Shown: positions 51,750-61,473, counted from the stretch's first letter. The stretch: 64,000 nt of DNA from Oceanobacter antarcticus (GCF_044962685.1 NZ_JBBKTX010000003.1:124001-188000); one strand, 5' to 3'. A program made the numbers and translations. Notes: generated by a model not told the origin, from the sequence alone.

Positions 51750-51763
51750 AAGTATTTCCTGGG

Positions 51764-52177
51764 TTATTTACGTACTACCGGAAGGTTCTGTGCACTCCAC
51801 TCCATCATGCCGCCGGCAAGACGTACGGTGTTGAAGCCTTTTTCCTTGAGCATCTTGGCTGCCACCGACACCGTCGTACCGGTTTTGCACACCAATACAA
51901 TCGGATGGTCTTTATGGGCATTCAGCTCGTTCATCCGCTTGGCCAGCTCGGCAAACGGAATGTTGCGGGCATTGGCCAGATGGCCACCGCTGAACTCTTT
52001 TTTATCCCGAATATCAACGACAATCGCGTCTTCACGATTAATTAATTGGGTCGCCTGAGCCGGAGAAACCGAAGCGCCGCTACGATGTTTGTTGTCAAGC
52101 AACAGGGCCGCCATAAATGCGCCCCAGATAGCCACCAGCCACCAGTGGTTACCAATAAATTCGAACACCTGTTCCAT
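51764..52177 (-). CDS. Membrane-anchored rhodanese-like protein
   Basis: 137 residues from MEQVFEFIGNHWWLVAIWGAFMAALLL at 52177, giving an N-terminal membrane anchor. The rhodanese fold follows: QLINREDAIVVDIRDKKEFSGGHLANARNIPF and the active loop VLVCKTGTTVSVAAKML with its Cys. Upstream codons to 52264 are rejected for lack of a ribosome site. Sulfur-transfer or sensor role; conserved neighbour of secB and gpmI. Confidence 0.9.
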   Translation of the reverse strand: MEQVFEFIGNHWWLVAIWGAFMAALLLDNKHRSGASVSPAQATQLINREDAIVVDIRDKKEFSGGHLANARNIPFAELAKRMNELNAHKDHPIVLVCKTGTTVSVAAKMLKEKGFNTVRLAGGMMEWSAQNLPVVRK

Positions 52178-52335
52178 AATTCTCGTCATTGCCAGAAAAA
52201 TCAGGCCCGGAGTATAACTCCTGACCGCGCTACTGTCCCGCCTCTCAAGGGCTGGAAGCAGCACTATGTAGTATCAAAACAGCAGCAAGATAACAGCCGA
52301 TAACGGACTATTTGTGACAACAGCCGCAACAGCAA

Positions 52336-52432
52336 TATCAATGGGCTGTGCAACCGTTCAGATTCACAGGCCATGGCATGCCGCCGTGCATCAATGGCAC
52401 ATCAATGGCATATCAAGGGCACATCCATCACA
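52336..52432 (+). repeat. Helically phased 11-base repeats upstream of gpmI
   Basis: CATCAATGGCA (52389-52399) is repeated exactly at 52400-52410, then as TATCAAGGGCA (52411-52421) and weakly CATCCATCACA (52422-52432). A further TATCAATGGGC starts at 52336, 53 bases (five helical turns) before the first. They lie on one DNA face 100-200 bases upstream of gpmI, in an otherwise empty 358-base gap. An array of activator or repressor sites is possible. Confidence 0.5.
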
Positions 52433-52535
52433 CATAAATAGCCGATCATCTCGCGGAACAACGCTGCGCACTGGGATCAGTAGCTGGCTTTCAGTACAAT
52501 CAGGGCCATCTGAAAATTACCCACGGTGCCGAATC

Positions 52536-54071
52536 ATGAACAAGCGTCCCACACCTGTTGCATTAATCATTCTTGATGGCTGGGGTTATCGGGCAGAAAC
52601 CGACAACAACGCCATTGCCAATGCCAACACGCCAACCTGGGATCGCTTGCTGGATGTTTTCCCCAATACCCTGATCCAGACGTCCGGTGAAGCCGTTGGC
52701 TTGCCGGATGGCCAGATGGGCAACTCCGAAGTGGGTCATATGAACCTGGGGGCTGGCCGCATCGTGTATCAGAATTTTACTCGCATCAACAAAGCCATTG
52801 TTGATGGCGAGCTACAGCAAAACCCGGCGTTGGTGGCAGCCATGGACAAGGCTAAAGCTGCGGGCGGTGCAGTGCACTTTACCGGGTTACTGTCTCCCGG
52901 CGGTGTCCACAGCCATGAAGATCACTTGGTGGCGTTGCTGGATATGGCCAGCGCCCGAGGCATTAGCAAGGTCTGTGTCACTGGCATTCTCGACGGTCGT
53001 GATACGCCACCCCGCTCTGCTGCGGAGTCTATTGCCAAAATCGAAGCCAAATGCGCCGCCCTGGGCAACGCTCGCCTGACCGGCATTGTCGGTCGCTACT
53101 TTGCGATGGATAGAGACAACCGCTGGGATCGGGTACAGACCGCCTACGACCTGATGACCACCGGCACAGCCCAATACACCGCGAGCCATGGTAGCGATGC
53201 CCTGCAGGCAGCCTACGAGCGCGATGAAAACGACGAATTTGTCACCGCGACCCGGATTGGCGAACCGGCCCCCGTACAGGATGGCGATGCCATTATCTGT
53301 TTCAACTTCCGCCCGGATCGTTCCCGTGAACTGACCCGGGCCTTTGTCGAAGGCGACGAATTCAGCGGCTTTGAACGTGCAATACGGCCAGCCCTGAGTG
53401 ATTTTGTCATGCTGACCGAATACGCCGCCAGTATCGATGCCAGCTGCGCCTTCCCGCCCGAAGCCCTGAGCAACGGCCTGGGAGAATACATTGCCAATCT
53501 GGGTATGAAGCAGCTGCGAATTGCCGAAACGGAAAAATACGCCCACGTCACCTTTTTCTTTTCTGGCGGTCAAGAAGCCGAATACGCCGGAGAAACCCGT
53601 ATTCTGGTCAACTCGCCCAGCGTTGCAACCTACGACCTGCAACCGGAAATGAGCGCGCCGGAAGTGACCGAAAAACTGGTCGATGCCATCAAAAATGGCG
53701 GCTACGATCTGATTGTCTGTAACTATGCCAATGGCGATATGGTTGGTCACACGGGTATTTTTGATGCCGCCGTCAAGGCCGCCGAAGCCATTGATACTGC
53801 CCTCGAAGCCGTCACCAGTGCCATTCTCGAAGTCGGTGGCGAATGCCTGATCACCGCCGACCATGGCAATGCCGAACAAATGCTCGACGATCAGGGTCGT
53901 GCCATGACCCAACACACCACCGGCCCGGTCAATCTGGTCTACGTTAACGAGCGGGAACAGGGTGCTATCCATCCTGGCAGGCTGTGTGATGTCGCACCAA
54001 CCTTGCTGGCGATGATGGGCCTGGAGCAACCCGCCGAAATGACCGGTACTTCTCTGGTGGACTATCGCTGA
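52536..54071 (+). CDS. gpmI: Cofactor-independent phosphoglycerate mutase
   Basis: 511 residues from MNKRPTPVALIILDGWGYR at 52536; an open stretch upstream to 52314 is non-coding. LIILDGWG (Asp14), GQMGNSEVGHMNLGAGR with phospho-acceptor Ser64, RPDRSRELTRAF and LITADHGNAEQM are the manganese-enzyme motifs. Interconverts 3- and 2-phosphoglycerate in glycolysis/gluconeogenesis. Three bases separate its stop from envC. Confidence 0.97.
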   Translation: MNKRPTPVALIILDGWGYRAETDNNAIANANTPTWDRLLDVFPNTLIQTSGEAVGLPDGQMGNSEVGHMNLGAGRIVYQNFTRINKAIVDGELQQNPALVAAMDKAKAAGGAVHFTGLLSPGGVHSHEDHLVALLDMASARGISKVCVTGILDGRDTPPRSAAESIAKIEAKCAALGNARLTGIVGRYFAMDRDNRWDRVQTAYDLMTTGTAQYTASHGSDALQAAYERDENDEFVTATRIGEPAPVQDGDAIICFNFRPDRSRELTRAFVEGDEFSGFERAIRPALSDFVMLTEYAASIDASCAFPPEALSNGLGEYIANLGMKQLRIAETEKYAHVTFFFSGGQEAEYAGETRILVNSPSVATYDLQPEMSAPEVTEKLVDAIKNGGYDLIVCNYANGDMVGHTGIFDAAVKAAEAIDTALEAVTSAILEVGGECLITADHGNAEQMLDDQGRAMTQHTTGPVNLVYVNEREQGAIHPGRLCDVAPTLLAMMGLEQPAEMTGTSLVDYR

Positions 54072-54074
54072 ACC

Positions 54075-55226
54075 ATGAAAACCCCGACGCTGTCCAGCTT
54101 GCTGCGGGCCTGTTTGCTGAGCCTCGCCGCCGTCTTCCCTGTTGCTGCCGAAGAATCCGGTGATGCTGCCAAGCTACAGGCATTGAAACAGGATATTGCC
54201 AAACTTCAGCAATGGCTGAACCAGGCCAGCGCCGAACACAGCAAACTGGCGGAGTCGTTACGCAGCACCGATCAGGACATCGGTGCCTTGTCGCGCAAGA
54301 TCGAAGAAACCCGGCGCTTGCTCCAGGAGGAGCAAGACCGCCTAAAAAAGCTTCGGCAGGATCAAGCGCAGCTCGATGAGCTGCGCACAGGCCATACTGC
54401 CCGCTTAACTGAACAAGTGCTGGCCGCCTATCGACTGGGGGGCGACAGCCCGATCAAGATGTTGCTTAACCAGGACGATCCGCAACAGGCCCAGCGTATG
54501 CTGACCTATTTCAGCTACTTCAATCGGGCCCGCATGGATGAAATCCACCATACCCTCAGCGAACTGGCACGGCTGGAACATATCGCCGACGCCATCGTCG
54601 CCCAAGAACAGCAGCTGCAGGCCACACAGCAATCACTGGATCAGAAAAACAGCCGCCTGAACGAGCAAAAGCAAAAACAAAACAAGCTGCTAGCGCAACT
54701 GAACCAGCAAATGAGCAGCGAAAAAACTCGCCTGGCGCAAAAACAGGCCGACCGCAAACGTCTCGAAGCTCTCTTTGACGAAGTACAGACCCTGGTCGAA
54801 AAAAGCCCCCGCAAGCAGGATGTACGGCCCTTCAAGGTGCTCAAACACCAACTGCCAAGACCGCTGGCCGGACGTATTATCGCCGCCTATGGCAATCCCA
54901 ATACCGAAGGAGTCGGCCGCTGGGAAGGCTGGCTGATAGCTGCCCCCGAAGGCACCAGCATTCGTGCCGTACACCACGGCCGAGTCGTCTATTCCGATTG
55001 GCTGCGTGGCTTTGGCCTGCTGATGATCCTCGACCATGGCGATGGCTACATGACCCTCTATGCTCACAATCAGACGCTGATGTATGACGTTGGAGCTTGG
55101 GTCAATCAAGGTGATGTTATCGGTGCTGTCGGCCGTAGTGGCGGACTGCAGGAACCGCGTCTGTATTTTGAAATCCGCTACCGTGGCAAACCACAGGATC
55201 CTTCCGCCTGGCTGGTCAAAAAGTAA
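54075..55226 (+). CDS. envC: EnvC-like amidase activator (degenerate M23)
   Basis: 383 residues. Signal peptide LRACLLSLAAVFPVAA, then a long coiled coil (about 30-240) and a C-terminal LytM domain: GTSIRAVHHGRVVYSDWLRGFGLLMILDHGDGYMTLYAHN...VGRSGGLQEPRLYFEIRYRGKPQDPSAWL. The zinc ligands of true M23 peptidases are partly lost (TSIRAV for HxGxD; LYFEI for HxH), as in EnvC, which activates septal amidases through FtsEX and does not cut peptidoglycan itself. Confidence 0.93.
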   Translation: MKTPTLSSLLRACLLSLAAVFPVAAEESGDAAKLQALKQDIAKLQQWLNQASAEHSKLAESLRSTDQDIGALSRKIEETRRLLQEEQDRLKKLRQDQAQLDELRTGHTARLTEQVLAAYRLGGDSPIKMLLNQDDPQQAQRMLTYFSYFNRARMDEIHHTLSELARLEHIADAIVAQEQQLQATQQSLDQKNSRLNEQKQKQNKLLAQLNQQMSSEKTRLAQKQADRKRLEALFDEVQTLVEKSPRKQDVRPFKVLKHQLPRPLAGRIIAAYGNPNTEGVGRWEGWLIAAPEGTSIRAVHHGRVVYSDWLRGFGLLMILDHGDGYMTLYAHNQTLMYDVGAWVNQGDVIGAVGRSGGLQEPRLYFEIRYRGKPQDPSAWLVKK

Positions 55227-55344
55227 CTTTCACCAGGAACCAGGACACAAGGGGAATTGAAACTCCGCCGCCGATCGGGAGTCTGCGTTAACAGCTTCCC
55301 GCTTTTGTGCCATGCTTCGATCACTGACGACTACGAGAACCTTC

Positions 55345-56673
55345 ATGCACGCTATTGTTTCCGCTGCCACTGCACTGTCGCTGGCGCTGGCCTTGTCCGC
55401 CCCGGTATACGCCGAACAACCACTTTCCGCCGCCAGTGAACCGACCCCTGCGGTAGCACCGCAAGGCGCTCTTCCCCTGGATGAACTGAGAAACTTCGCC
55501 GAGGTGTTTGAACGTATTCGCAGCGCCTATGTAGAAGAAGTCGATGACGAGACCCTGTTCGGCTATGCCATCAATGGCATGCTGACCGCACTCGACCCCC
55601 ACTCGGTGTATTTACAGCCCGACGATTTCGCCGAATTACAGGAAACCACCTCCGGTAAGTTTGGTGGCCTGGGCATGGAAGTCGGACAACAGGATGGCAT
55701 GATTATGGTCGTCACTCCGATCGACGATACTCCCGCAGCCAACGCCGGCATCAAGGCTGGCGATCTGATTGTCAGCCTTGATGGCGAAGCCGTAATAGGC
55801 ATGTCACTAGGAGATGCCATTGAAAAAATGCGGGGCGAACCCGGCTCCGAAATCACCCTGGAAATACGCCGTCAGGACGAACCCAACATACTGACCTTTA
55901 CCCTGATACGCGATGAAATCAAGGTTCGCAGTGTGCGTTCCGAGCTGCTCAGTGATGATATCGGCTATATCCGCATCACCCAGTTTCAGGAGCAGACCGG
56001 TGCCGAACTGGTACGCACCTTATCGCAGTGGCAAGCCGATCACAGCATCAAGGGACTGATTCTGGATCTGCGCAACAATCCTGGTGGCGTGCTTGATGCC
56101 GCCGTCGATGTCTGCGATGCCTTTATGGACAGTGGTCTGATCGTCTACACCAAAGGCCGGGTAGACAGTGCAGAAATGAGCTTCTCCGCCAAGCAGGAAA
56201 CCGTCGCCGGTGCCCTGCCGCTGATTGTGCTGATCAATGGCGGTTCTGCCTCGGCCTCCGAAATTGTAGCTGGTGCGCTGCAGGATCAGCAGCGTGCTGT
56301 CGTCGTGGGCACCCAGTCGTTTGGCAAGGGATCGGTGCAAACCGTCTTGCCGCTGGCCGACAACAAGGCGGTCAAACTGACCACGGCGCGCTACTTCACC
56401 CCTAACGGTCGTTCCATTCAGGCCAAGGGCATCGTGCCTGATATCTGGGTCGAGCAGAGTGATGTCACCCCGCGCGCGCGCAATCGCACCTTTAAGGAAG
56501 CCGACTTGCGCGGACACCTGGTCAACCCACAAAAAGGCCAGCCCGCCACGACCGTCAATACGTCAAAGTCTGACGCCGCAGACGCGAGCGCCGACCAGTT
56601 ATTAAAAGATTTCCAGCTCTACGAGGCCCATACCCTGTTGCGCGGCATGACCATTCTGGGGGCCAGCCAGTAA
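55345..56673 (+). CDS. C-terminal processing peptidase (S41, CtpA-like)
   Basis: 442 residues from MHAIVSAATALSLALALSAPVYA at 55345, a complete signal peptide with GAGAAC upstream; an ATG at 55312 would spoil it. A helical lead is followed by PDZ (KFGGLGMEVGQQDGMIMVVTPIDDTPAANAGIKAGDLIVSLDGEAV). Core: LILDLRNNPGGVLDAAVDV, INGGSASASEIVAGALQD (nucleophile Ser) and GTQSFGKGSVQTVLPL (base Lys). A periplasmic protease that trims peptidoglycan hydrolases; the EnvC neighbour fits that. Confidence 0.93.
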   Translation: MHAIVSAATALSLALALSAPVYAEQPLSAASEPTPAVAPQGALPLDELRNFAEVFERIRSAYVEEVDDETLFGYAINGMLTALDPHSVYLQPDDFAELQETTSGKFGGLGMEVGQQDGMIMVVTPIDDTPAANAGIKAGDLIVSLDGEAVIGMSLGDAIEKMRGEPGSEITLEIRRQDEPNILTFTLIRDEIKVRSVRSELLSDDIGYIRITQFQEQTGAELVRTLSQWQADHSIKGLILDLRNNPGGVLDAAVDVCDAFMDSGLIVYTKGRVDSAEMSFSAKQETVAGALPLIVLINGGSASASEIVAGALQDQQRAVVVGTQSFGKGSVQTVLPLADNKAVKLTTARYFTPNGRSIQAKGIVPDIWVEQSDVTPRARNRTFKEADLRGHLVNPQKGQPATTVNTSKSDAADASADQLLKDFQLYEAHTLLRGMTILGASQ

Positions 56674-56705
56674 CCGTGAGTGCCTCGCTGGGGATCTGAT
56701 TAACC

Positions 56706-57692
56706 ATGACGGCACAACGTTTATGCCTGACACTGTGGCTGTGCTGCTGGGGTTTCCCGGCCAGCGCCGCCGATCTGTTGCTGGTGATTGATGATATCGG
56801 CAACAACCGCGCGCTGGGTGAACAACTGCTGACGCTGCCCGCGCCAGTGAATATGGCATTTTTGCCACACACCCCTTACGCCGCCCGACTCGCAGCAAAA
56901 GCCGCAGCACAGGGGCACACCGTGCTGTTACACGCGCCGATGGCGAATAAATCCGGTGCCAAACTGGGCCCTGGCGGGCTGTACCCGGAGATGAGTAAAG
57001 ACGAGTTTGACGCCACATTAAACGCAGACCTTGACGCCATTCCCGCCGTCAGCGGCCTGAATAATCATATGGGCAGCTTGCTGACCCAAGACTGTGAACG
57101 CATGGGCTGGGTCATGGCAATCGCCCGCCAACGCCAGCTGTTTTTTATCGACAGCCGTACCACAACCGCCACCTGTGCCAGACAAGCAGCGTTGCAGGCA
57201 GGTGTGCCAGTACTGGGAAGAGATGTCTTTCTCGATAACGATCGCTCTGCAGAAGCACTGGCGCGGCAGTTTGACAAGGCCGTCGCGATTGCCAGCAAAT
57301 ATGGCAAGGCAGTACTGATTGGCCACCCCTACCCGGAGACCATTACATTTCTCCAGCAGCGGTTGAGTCAGCCAGCCGCGTCCACTTGGCAATTGGTGGC
57401 GTTGAACGACAGGCTTGCAGTCACAGCGGCGGCTAAACACCGACTCGCCAGTCTGACGACAGGGAATATGAGCCACAGAAAAGGCGATGGGGAGGGCAAT
57501 GGAGAAAATAACAAGGATCGCAGTGATAACAACACCGCGGTGGTTCACACAGCCGATGCCGACCCGCAGTTTCTGAAGCATCAAACCGGGCGACCAGAAT
57601 CGCTCAGCAGCACCGCCGACCAAAGCATTGGCATACTGCGTTTACCAACCTCCAATACCAGTCGGCTGCTGCGTATTCATCTGCAACCCTGA
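56706..57692 (+). CDS. Divergent polysaccharide deacetylase family protein
   Basis: 328 residues. After a short signal (LCLTLWLCCWGFPASA) comes LLLVIDDIGNNRALGEQLLTLPAPVNMAFLPH...LLHAPMANKS, then LNNHMGSLLTQD and GVPVLGRDVFLDND of the YibQ/DUF610 family, conserved after ctpA in gammaproteobacteria. Enzyme activity is unproven. Odd: the last 75 residues (SHRKGDGEGNGENNKDRSDN onward) are low-complexity, unlike the family, and the gene ends in a 14-base tandem repeat. Confidence 0.88.
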   Translation: MTAQRLCLTLWLCCWGFPASAADLLLVIDDIGNNRALGEQLLTLPAPVNMAFLPHTPYAARLAAKAAAQGHTVLLHAPMANKSGAKLGPGGLYPEMSKDEFDATLNADLDAIPAVSGLNNHMGSLLTQDCERMGWVMAIARQRQLFFIDSRTTTATCARQAALQAGVPVLGRDVFLDNDRSAEALARQFDKAVAIASKYGKAVLIGHPYPETITFLQQRLSQPAASTWQLVALNDRLAVTAAAKHRLASLTTGNMSHRKGDGEGNGENNKDRSDNNTAVVHTADADPQFLKHQTGRPESLSSTADQSIGILRLPTSNTSRLLRIHLQP

Positions 57693-57720
57693 ACCTCAAC
57701 CCCTGAACCTCAACCCCTGA
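57687..57720 (+). repeat. 14-base tandem repeat over a stop codon
   Basis: CCCTGAACCTCAAC occurs twice in tandem (57687-57700, 57701-57714) and begins a third time. The first copy contains the deacetylase stop TGA. A recent slippage duplication is likely. Confidence 0.7.
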
Positions 57721-57742
57721 ATGTCAAAAACCCGGAAACCAG

Positions 57743-57770
57743 CCACCCACCGGCGTCAGCCGGTGGGTGG
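57743..57770. terminator. Strong hairpin between convergent genes
   Basis: Perfect 12-base stem CCACCCACCGGC/GCCGGTGGGTGG with loop GTCA between the converging deacetylase and porin genes. T-richness on the minus side (GGGTTTTTGACAT after the stem) is better than on the plus side; it probably stops both transcripts. Confidence 0.7.
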
Positions 57771-57802
57771 GTTCGGTTGCTGCTATTCAATTTCAGTGAA
57801 TA

Positions 57803-58975
57803 TCAGAACTGGTAGCCCATGCCCAGGTAGAAGCCATCGGTGTTGCCCGCTGCTTCGTTCTGCAGCTGATAATCAAACTTGAAGACAACATCCGCAACCG
57901 GATAATAATTCACACCAGCATTAAACTGGGTCTGGTTCTCGTCTTCCACCTGCGACCAGGCAGTATGACGGGCAAACACACCAACCGCTGCAATCGGTCT
58001 CCAGGAAACTTCCAGCTGGCCACCATCCTGCACCTGTTTACCTGCGGCTTCGGCAGCGTCACCAGCCAAATCCCAACGGGCGTACATCCCTTTGATCGTG
58101 ACATCGTTCAGCTGATACACCAGATGGCCACCCAGCAAGGTGGCCGAGTCGGCGTAGGATTCTACTGCGCTCTGGTCCAGGTCAGGCTGGTACTGGGCAT
58201 ACGCCGCCAGCTCCAGGCCACTGACACCGGTGTAACGCACGCGCACGGTAGTTGCCAGATCAAAGGCATCGGCATTGGAAGTTTTTTGCTTGCCGGCTTT
58301 CAGGTCAAACGGATCGGCATCCGCATCGGTGCTGGGGTCGTCGGTTTTCATGCCTTCCGACAGCATCACGTCGTAGCTCAGGCCACTGGAAAACTGCTGG
58401 CTGTACATGATAGCGCCGACATACCAGGTGGTCGGTATAATGGTGGTTTCCAGTACCGGACGCTCAACGCCATAATAAGTAGTTGGCTCATGGGTTTCGT
58501 TCACGATGCCTACCGGCACCAGCTGGATACCGGTCTTCAACTGTTGTGTATCGGACAGGTCAAATTGCAAAAACGCCTGCTCCAGCTCAACGGCGCCTTC
58601 GCCATCAGAACCGGGAACAACGGTATGCTCCACTTCGAATTCTGAGTGAAAATGCACCCGGTCAGAAAAGTCGTACCCAACAAACAGAATCCAGCGACGG
58701 AAGTCTATCTGCTTGTCATCAACGCCATCGGCACTGAGGTTTTGATAATTCAGTTCGCCATAACCACCAAAGTGAACCTTACTTAATGCTGATGCTTGCT
58801 GTTGGGCATCGATTGCATCGGCCATCATTTCCATACGGCTGTTCAGTGTGTCTTCCAGCTGCTGGATACGTTGCTCCAGCTGGCGAATGGTATTTTGCTG
58901 GTCATCGGCAGCCTGTGCCGGGGTAACAAATCCTGTCGCGGCAATCAGCGCCAGAGGGGCCAGGGTGTATTTCAT
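57803..58975 (-). CDS. Outer-membrane porin, phosphate-porin (OprO/P) type
   Basis: 390 residues. Signal peptide MKYTLAPLALIAATGFVTPAQA, a short coiled coil (IRQLEQRIQQLEDTLNSRMEMM), then SKVHFGGYGELNYQNL...DFRRWILFVGYDFSDRVHFHSEFEVEHTV, typical of OprO/OprP-like proteins, and terminal YLGMGYQF. Passive diffusion channel; specificity not readable. Last gene of the minus-strand imelysin cluster with a hairpin behind it. Confidence 0.88.
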   Translation of the reverse strand: MKYTLAPLALIAATGFVTPAQAADDQQNTIRQLEQRIQQLEDTLNSRMEMMADAIDAQQQASALSKVHFGGYGELNYQNLSADGVDDKQIDFRRWILFVGYDFSDRVHFHSEFEVEHTVVPGSDGEGAVELEQAFLQFDLSDTQQLKTGIQLVPVGIVNETHEPTTYYGVERPVLETTIIPTTWYVGAIMYSQQFSSGLSYDVMLSEGMKTDDPSTDADADPFDLKAGKQKTSNADAFDLATTVRVRYTGVSGLELAAYAQYQPDLDQSAVESYADSATLLGGHLVYQLNDVTIKGMYARWDLAGDAAEAAGKQVQDGGQLEVSWRPIAAVGVFARHTAWSQVEDENQTQFNAGVNYYPVADVVFKFDYQLQNEAAGNTDGFYLGMGYQF

Positions 58976-59020
58976 TACGGTATCCTGCTCAAGGTATCTA
59001 GGTTAAATTCGGTCGCTATT

Positions 59021-60124
59021 TCAGTCGCCATCACTGAAATTGATGCCAAGGCTGACATCCAGCCCGTTGGGAATTTCACGCTTGAAGTTGCCATCCAGCG
59101 CTGCTGCCATGCTGTTAAACGTCGTGGCGTCCTGATCACTAATGGCATCACTGGCCTGGGCCAGGTTGCTGCGGACGGTGTTGGCTTCGGCGATATTGCC
59201 TGCTGACTCGATCAGCTCCAGCAAACTCACGGTAGTAGCCTCTGAGCCGTCCAGCGTGTCGCGAATCACATCGATACTGGCTTGCATTTCAGGCCAGGCA
59301 TTGCCCGACAAGGCCGCGACATTGCTGACCGTATCGCGTTGTTGCAAGTAATCCAGATAACTCTGTACGGCAGAAATCAATGCTGTCAGCGGCTCCGAGC
59401 CATCATCCAGATCGCCGCTCAGAAACAAGTCTCGGTAAGGCGTACCGGATTCAAGATGATCAGCCGTCCAGCCATTCACCACGTAGTCGGCGCGATTTTG
59501 CAAACTGCCTGCCAGACCGGCCATCACTGCGCACTTGCGCGGCTGCTGCTGGAACTCGGTGACGATATCTGCTGCCAGCGGGCTTTGGCCGCTAGCGGTT
59601 TCGAATACCGTCACTTCCAGAGGCAACAGACCAACATACTGGAACGTCCTGGTGTCAAAGTAGCTGCTGCTGACATCGGTGTCGGCAGTGATCAGGTTCT
59701 TGATCAGGGTTCGCACCGTAGCGGTGTAGTTGGTTCCCCGTACGCGGAAGGAATCGATGTACTGATAGGCAGGAAACACCGTGTCATCGTACAGCGGGCC
59801 AAAGTTGAAAGGCACCAGCTGGTACCAGGCATTCGCCATGGTTTTCCAGTCGGCCTGGAGCTGGCTCAGGCCAGACGCATCCGGAGCAGCACAAAAGCTG
59901 TCGATGCTGCTGTTGAAGTGACTGACGTCGCTGGCAAATTGCTCACTGGCAACAATGACCGTGCCATCAATCACTTGCTCCAGCGCCAATGCCAACGAGC
60001 CTTCGGACAATACTGCTGCATCGTTTTCACGACTGCCACCGCAGCTGGCCAGACTCAGGCAAGCGCCCAGGCAGAACCAGAGAGAGGCAGATTTGAAGAG
60101 GGTTGTTCTCTTTATTAATGTCAT
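59021..60124 (-). CDS. Imelysin-family lipoprotein (second copy)
   Basis: 367 residues. Lipobox LSLASC after a signal peptide, so a lipoprotein. Imelysin/EfeO-M75 fold: LQADWKTMANAWYQLVPFNFGPLYDD and, later, YLDYLQQRD...LSGNAWPEM. The GxHxxE metal motif of icmP-like members is replaced here by VGLLPLE, so metal binding may be lost. ATG overlaps the DUF1513 stop by four bases. Family members are linked to iron uptake; their true activity is debated. Confidence 0.88.
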   Translation of the reverse strand: MTLIKRTTLFKSASLWFCLGACLSLASCGGSRENDAAVLSEGSLALALEQVIDGTVIVASEQFASDVSHFNSSIDSFCAAPDASGLSQLQADWKTMANAWYQLVPFNFGPLYDDTVFPAYQYIDSFRVRGTNYTATVRTLIKNLITADTDVSSSYFDTRTFQYVGLLPLEVTVFETASGQSPLAADIVTEFQQQPRKCAVMAGLAGSLQNRADYVVNGWTADHLESGTPYRDLFLSGDLDDGSEPLTALISAVQSYLDYLQQRDTVSNVAALSGNAWPEMQASIDVIRDTLDGSEATTVSLLELIESAGNIAEANTVRSNLAQASDAISDQDATTFNSMAAALDGNFKREIPNGLDVSLGINFSDGD

Positions 60125-61326
60125 ACGGACTGGTCTGGTAAGGTGAAGGTGAACATATGGTTATCCCAATGGCGTCCGGCAAATGAGCGCCGCATGGCCC
60201 GGTCTTCTTTCAGGCTGCGCGCATCAATCATGCGCACGTCGCCATTCGAATTACTCAAAACAAAATATTTCTGGTCACGACTGACCGTCAGGCCACAGAC
60301 ATCAAAAAAGGCGTGATAGCCGACCAGCTGATGGCTGTCCAGGTGCCAGAACGCTACCAGGTCTCCTCGAGGACTGGAAAACGCCGCAATGCGCTCGCCG
60401 TTATGCAGCACGGTACTGCCCATGTAGTCATCAAATTTGTGAATCAGAGCATCCGGGCCTTCCAGAGCAATCAGCGGCTGACCTGGCTGATGTACCGCCG
60501 CCAGCGGCACCAGCGTATTACTGCTCATCGCCGGGCGCTGCAACTGGGTCGCAATTGCCACGGTGCCATCGTCCGCCAGGGCCAAGTGGCGAATACTGGC
60601 TTTGCTTTCCGGCAAGCGGTGCTGGCTGATCACTTCACCGTTATAAAGTGACAGATACACCAGCGATGGATCCATGGTGTCAAGGTTGAGGATCTTGCGA
60701 CCGCTATCCGGGTGAGTAAGCAAACCGCCGTTGGCGACCACCAGGGATTTGCCGTCCGGCATTACGTGAACATCATGCGGGCCAATACCATGGGTCAGAT
60801 ATTCGGCCTCGACCTGCCAATTGCGGGTGTTACGTACCATCAACTTGCCAGTGCCGCTGCGGTAATCCGATTCCGTCGTCAGTAGCTGTTGGCCATCAGG
60901 GCTGAAACAGCCATGACCGTGCATATGATGGCCTTCGGCACAGTCGATCAGGCTGTCCACCGTGCCGTCCAGCAGGTTGATCACCAGTGCCTGGGTGCCT
61001 GGACGACGGGCAAACATCACGGCAATATCCGCACGTTGCGGGTGTTGCGCCAGGCCATGTCCGCGAAAACCACTGATGGCAGAATGCACATCGGCCCGGT
61101 GTTCGCCATCGACAATCCAGCTGGCAAAATAGCCTTCGTCGCCATTACCTTCGGCACTGATCCAGACTTCCGAGCCGGCGCTGGTTGCCTGGTCGCCAGC
61201 AAGCGTTGACGACCAGGCCGATCCCGGCAGCAACGCAGAAGCAGCCAAGCTACCGGCCACCCCGCCCAGCAAACGCCGTCGGGACGGATCTTGAAGTAAT
61301 CGTTGTGAAACAGAATTCACTGACAT
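60121..61326 (-). CDS. DUF1513 protein with twin-arginine signal
   Basis: 401 residues. SRRRLLGGVAGSLAASALLPGSAWSS is a Tat signal, implying export folded. The rest is a beta-propeller of the DUF1513 family (GHGLAQHPQRADIAVMFARRPG, HMHGHGCFSPDGQQLLTTESDYRSG, GIGPHDVHVMPDGKSLVVANGGLLTHPD). These genes travel with imelysin and DUF1111 genes in Pseudomonas and relatives. Biochemical role unknown; the His-rich HHMHGHG stretch might bind metal. Confidence 0.9.
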   Translation of the reverse strand: MSVNSVSQRLLQDPSRRRLLGGVAGSLAASALLPGSAWSSTLAGDQATSAGSEVWISAEGNGDEGYFASWIVDGEHRADVHSAISGFRGHGLAQHPQRADIAVMFARRPGTQALVINLLDGTVDSLIDCAEGHHMHGHGCFSPDGQQLLTTESDYRSGTGKLMVRNTRNWQVEAEYLTHGIGPHDVHVMPDGKSLVVANGGLLTHPDSGRKILNLDTMDPSLVYLSLYNGEVISQHRLPESKASIRHLALADDGTVAIATQLQRPAMSSNTLVPLAAVHQPGQPLIALEGPDALIHKFDDYMGSTVLHNGERIAAFSSPRGDLVAFWHLDSHQLVGYHAFFDVCGLTVSRDQKYFVLSNSNGDVRMIDARSLKEDRAMRRSFAGRHWDNHMFTFTLPDQSV

Positions 61327-61473
61327 TCGGGTTCTCCCATCTAGCAGATAGCTAGGAATCTATCGGGCTTAGGACTGCTCTACTACGGGATAGCTGAATC
61401 TGGCTCTTTTTTGCGCAAAAAATCGCTCAAACCAGTCTTTCCCTCGCGACGAACGCCCAAGTCCTGCAGACTC

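Noticed and set aside
52887..54029. 380-codon minus-strand frame opposite gpmI
   Set aside because: Mirror of the highly conserved gpmI coding sequence; no domain recognised.
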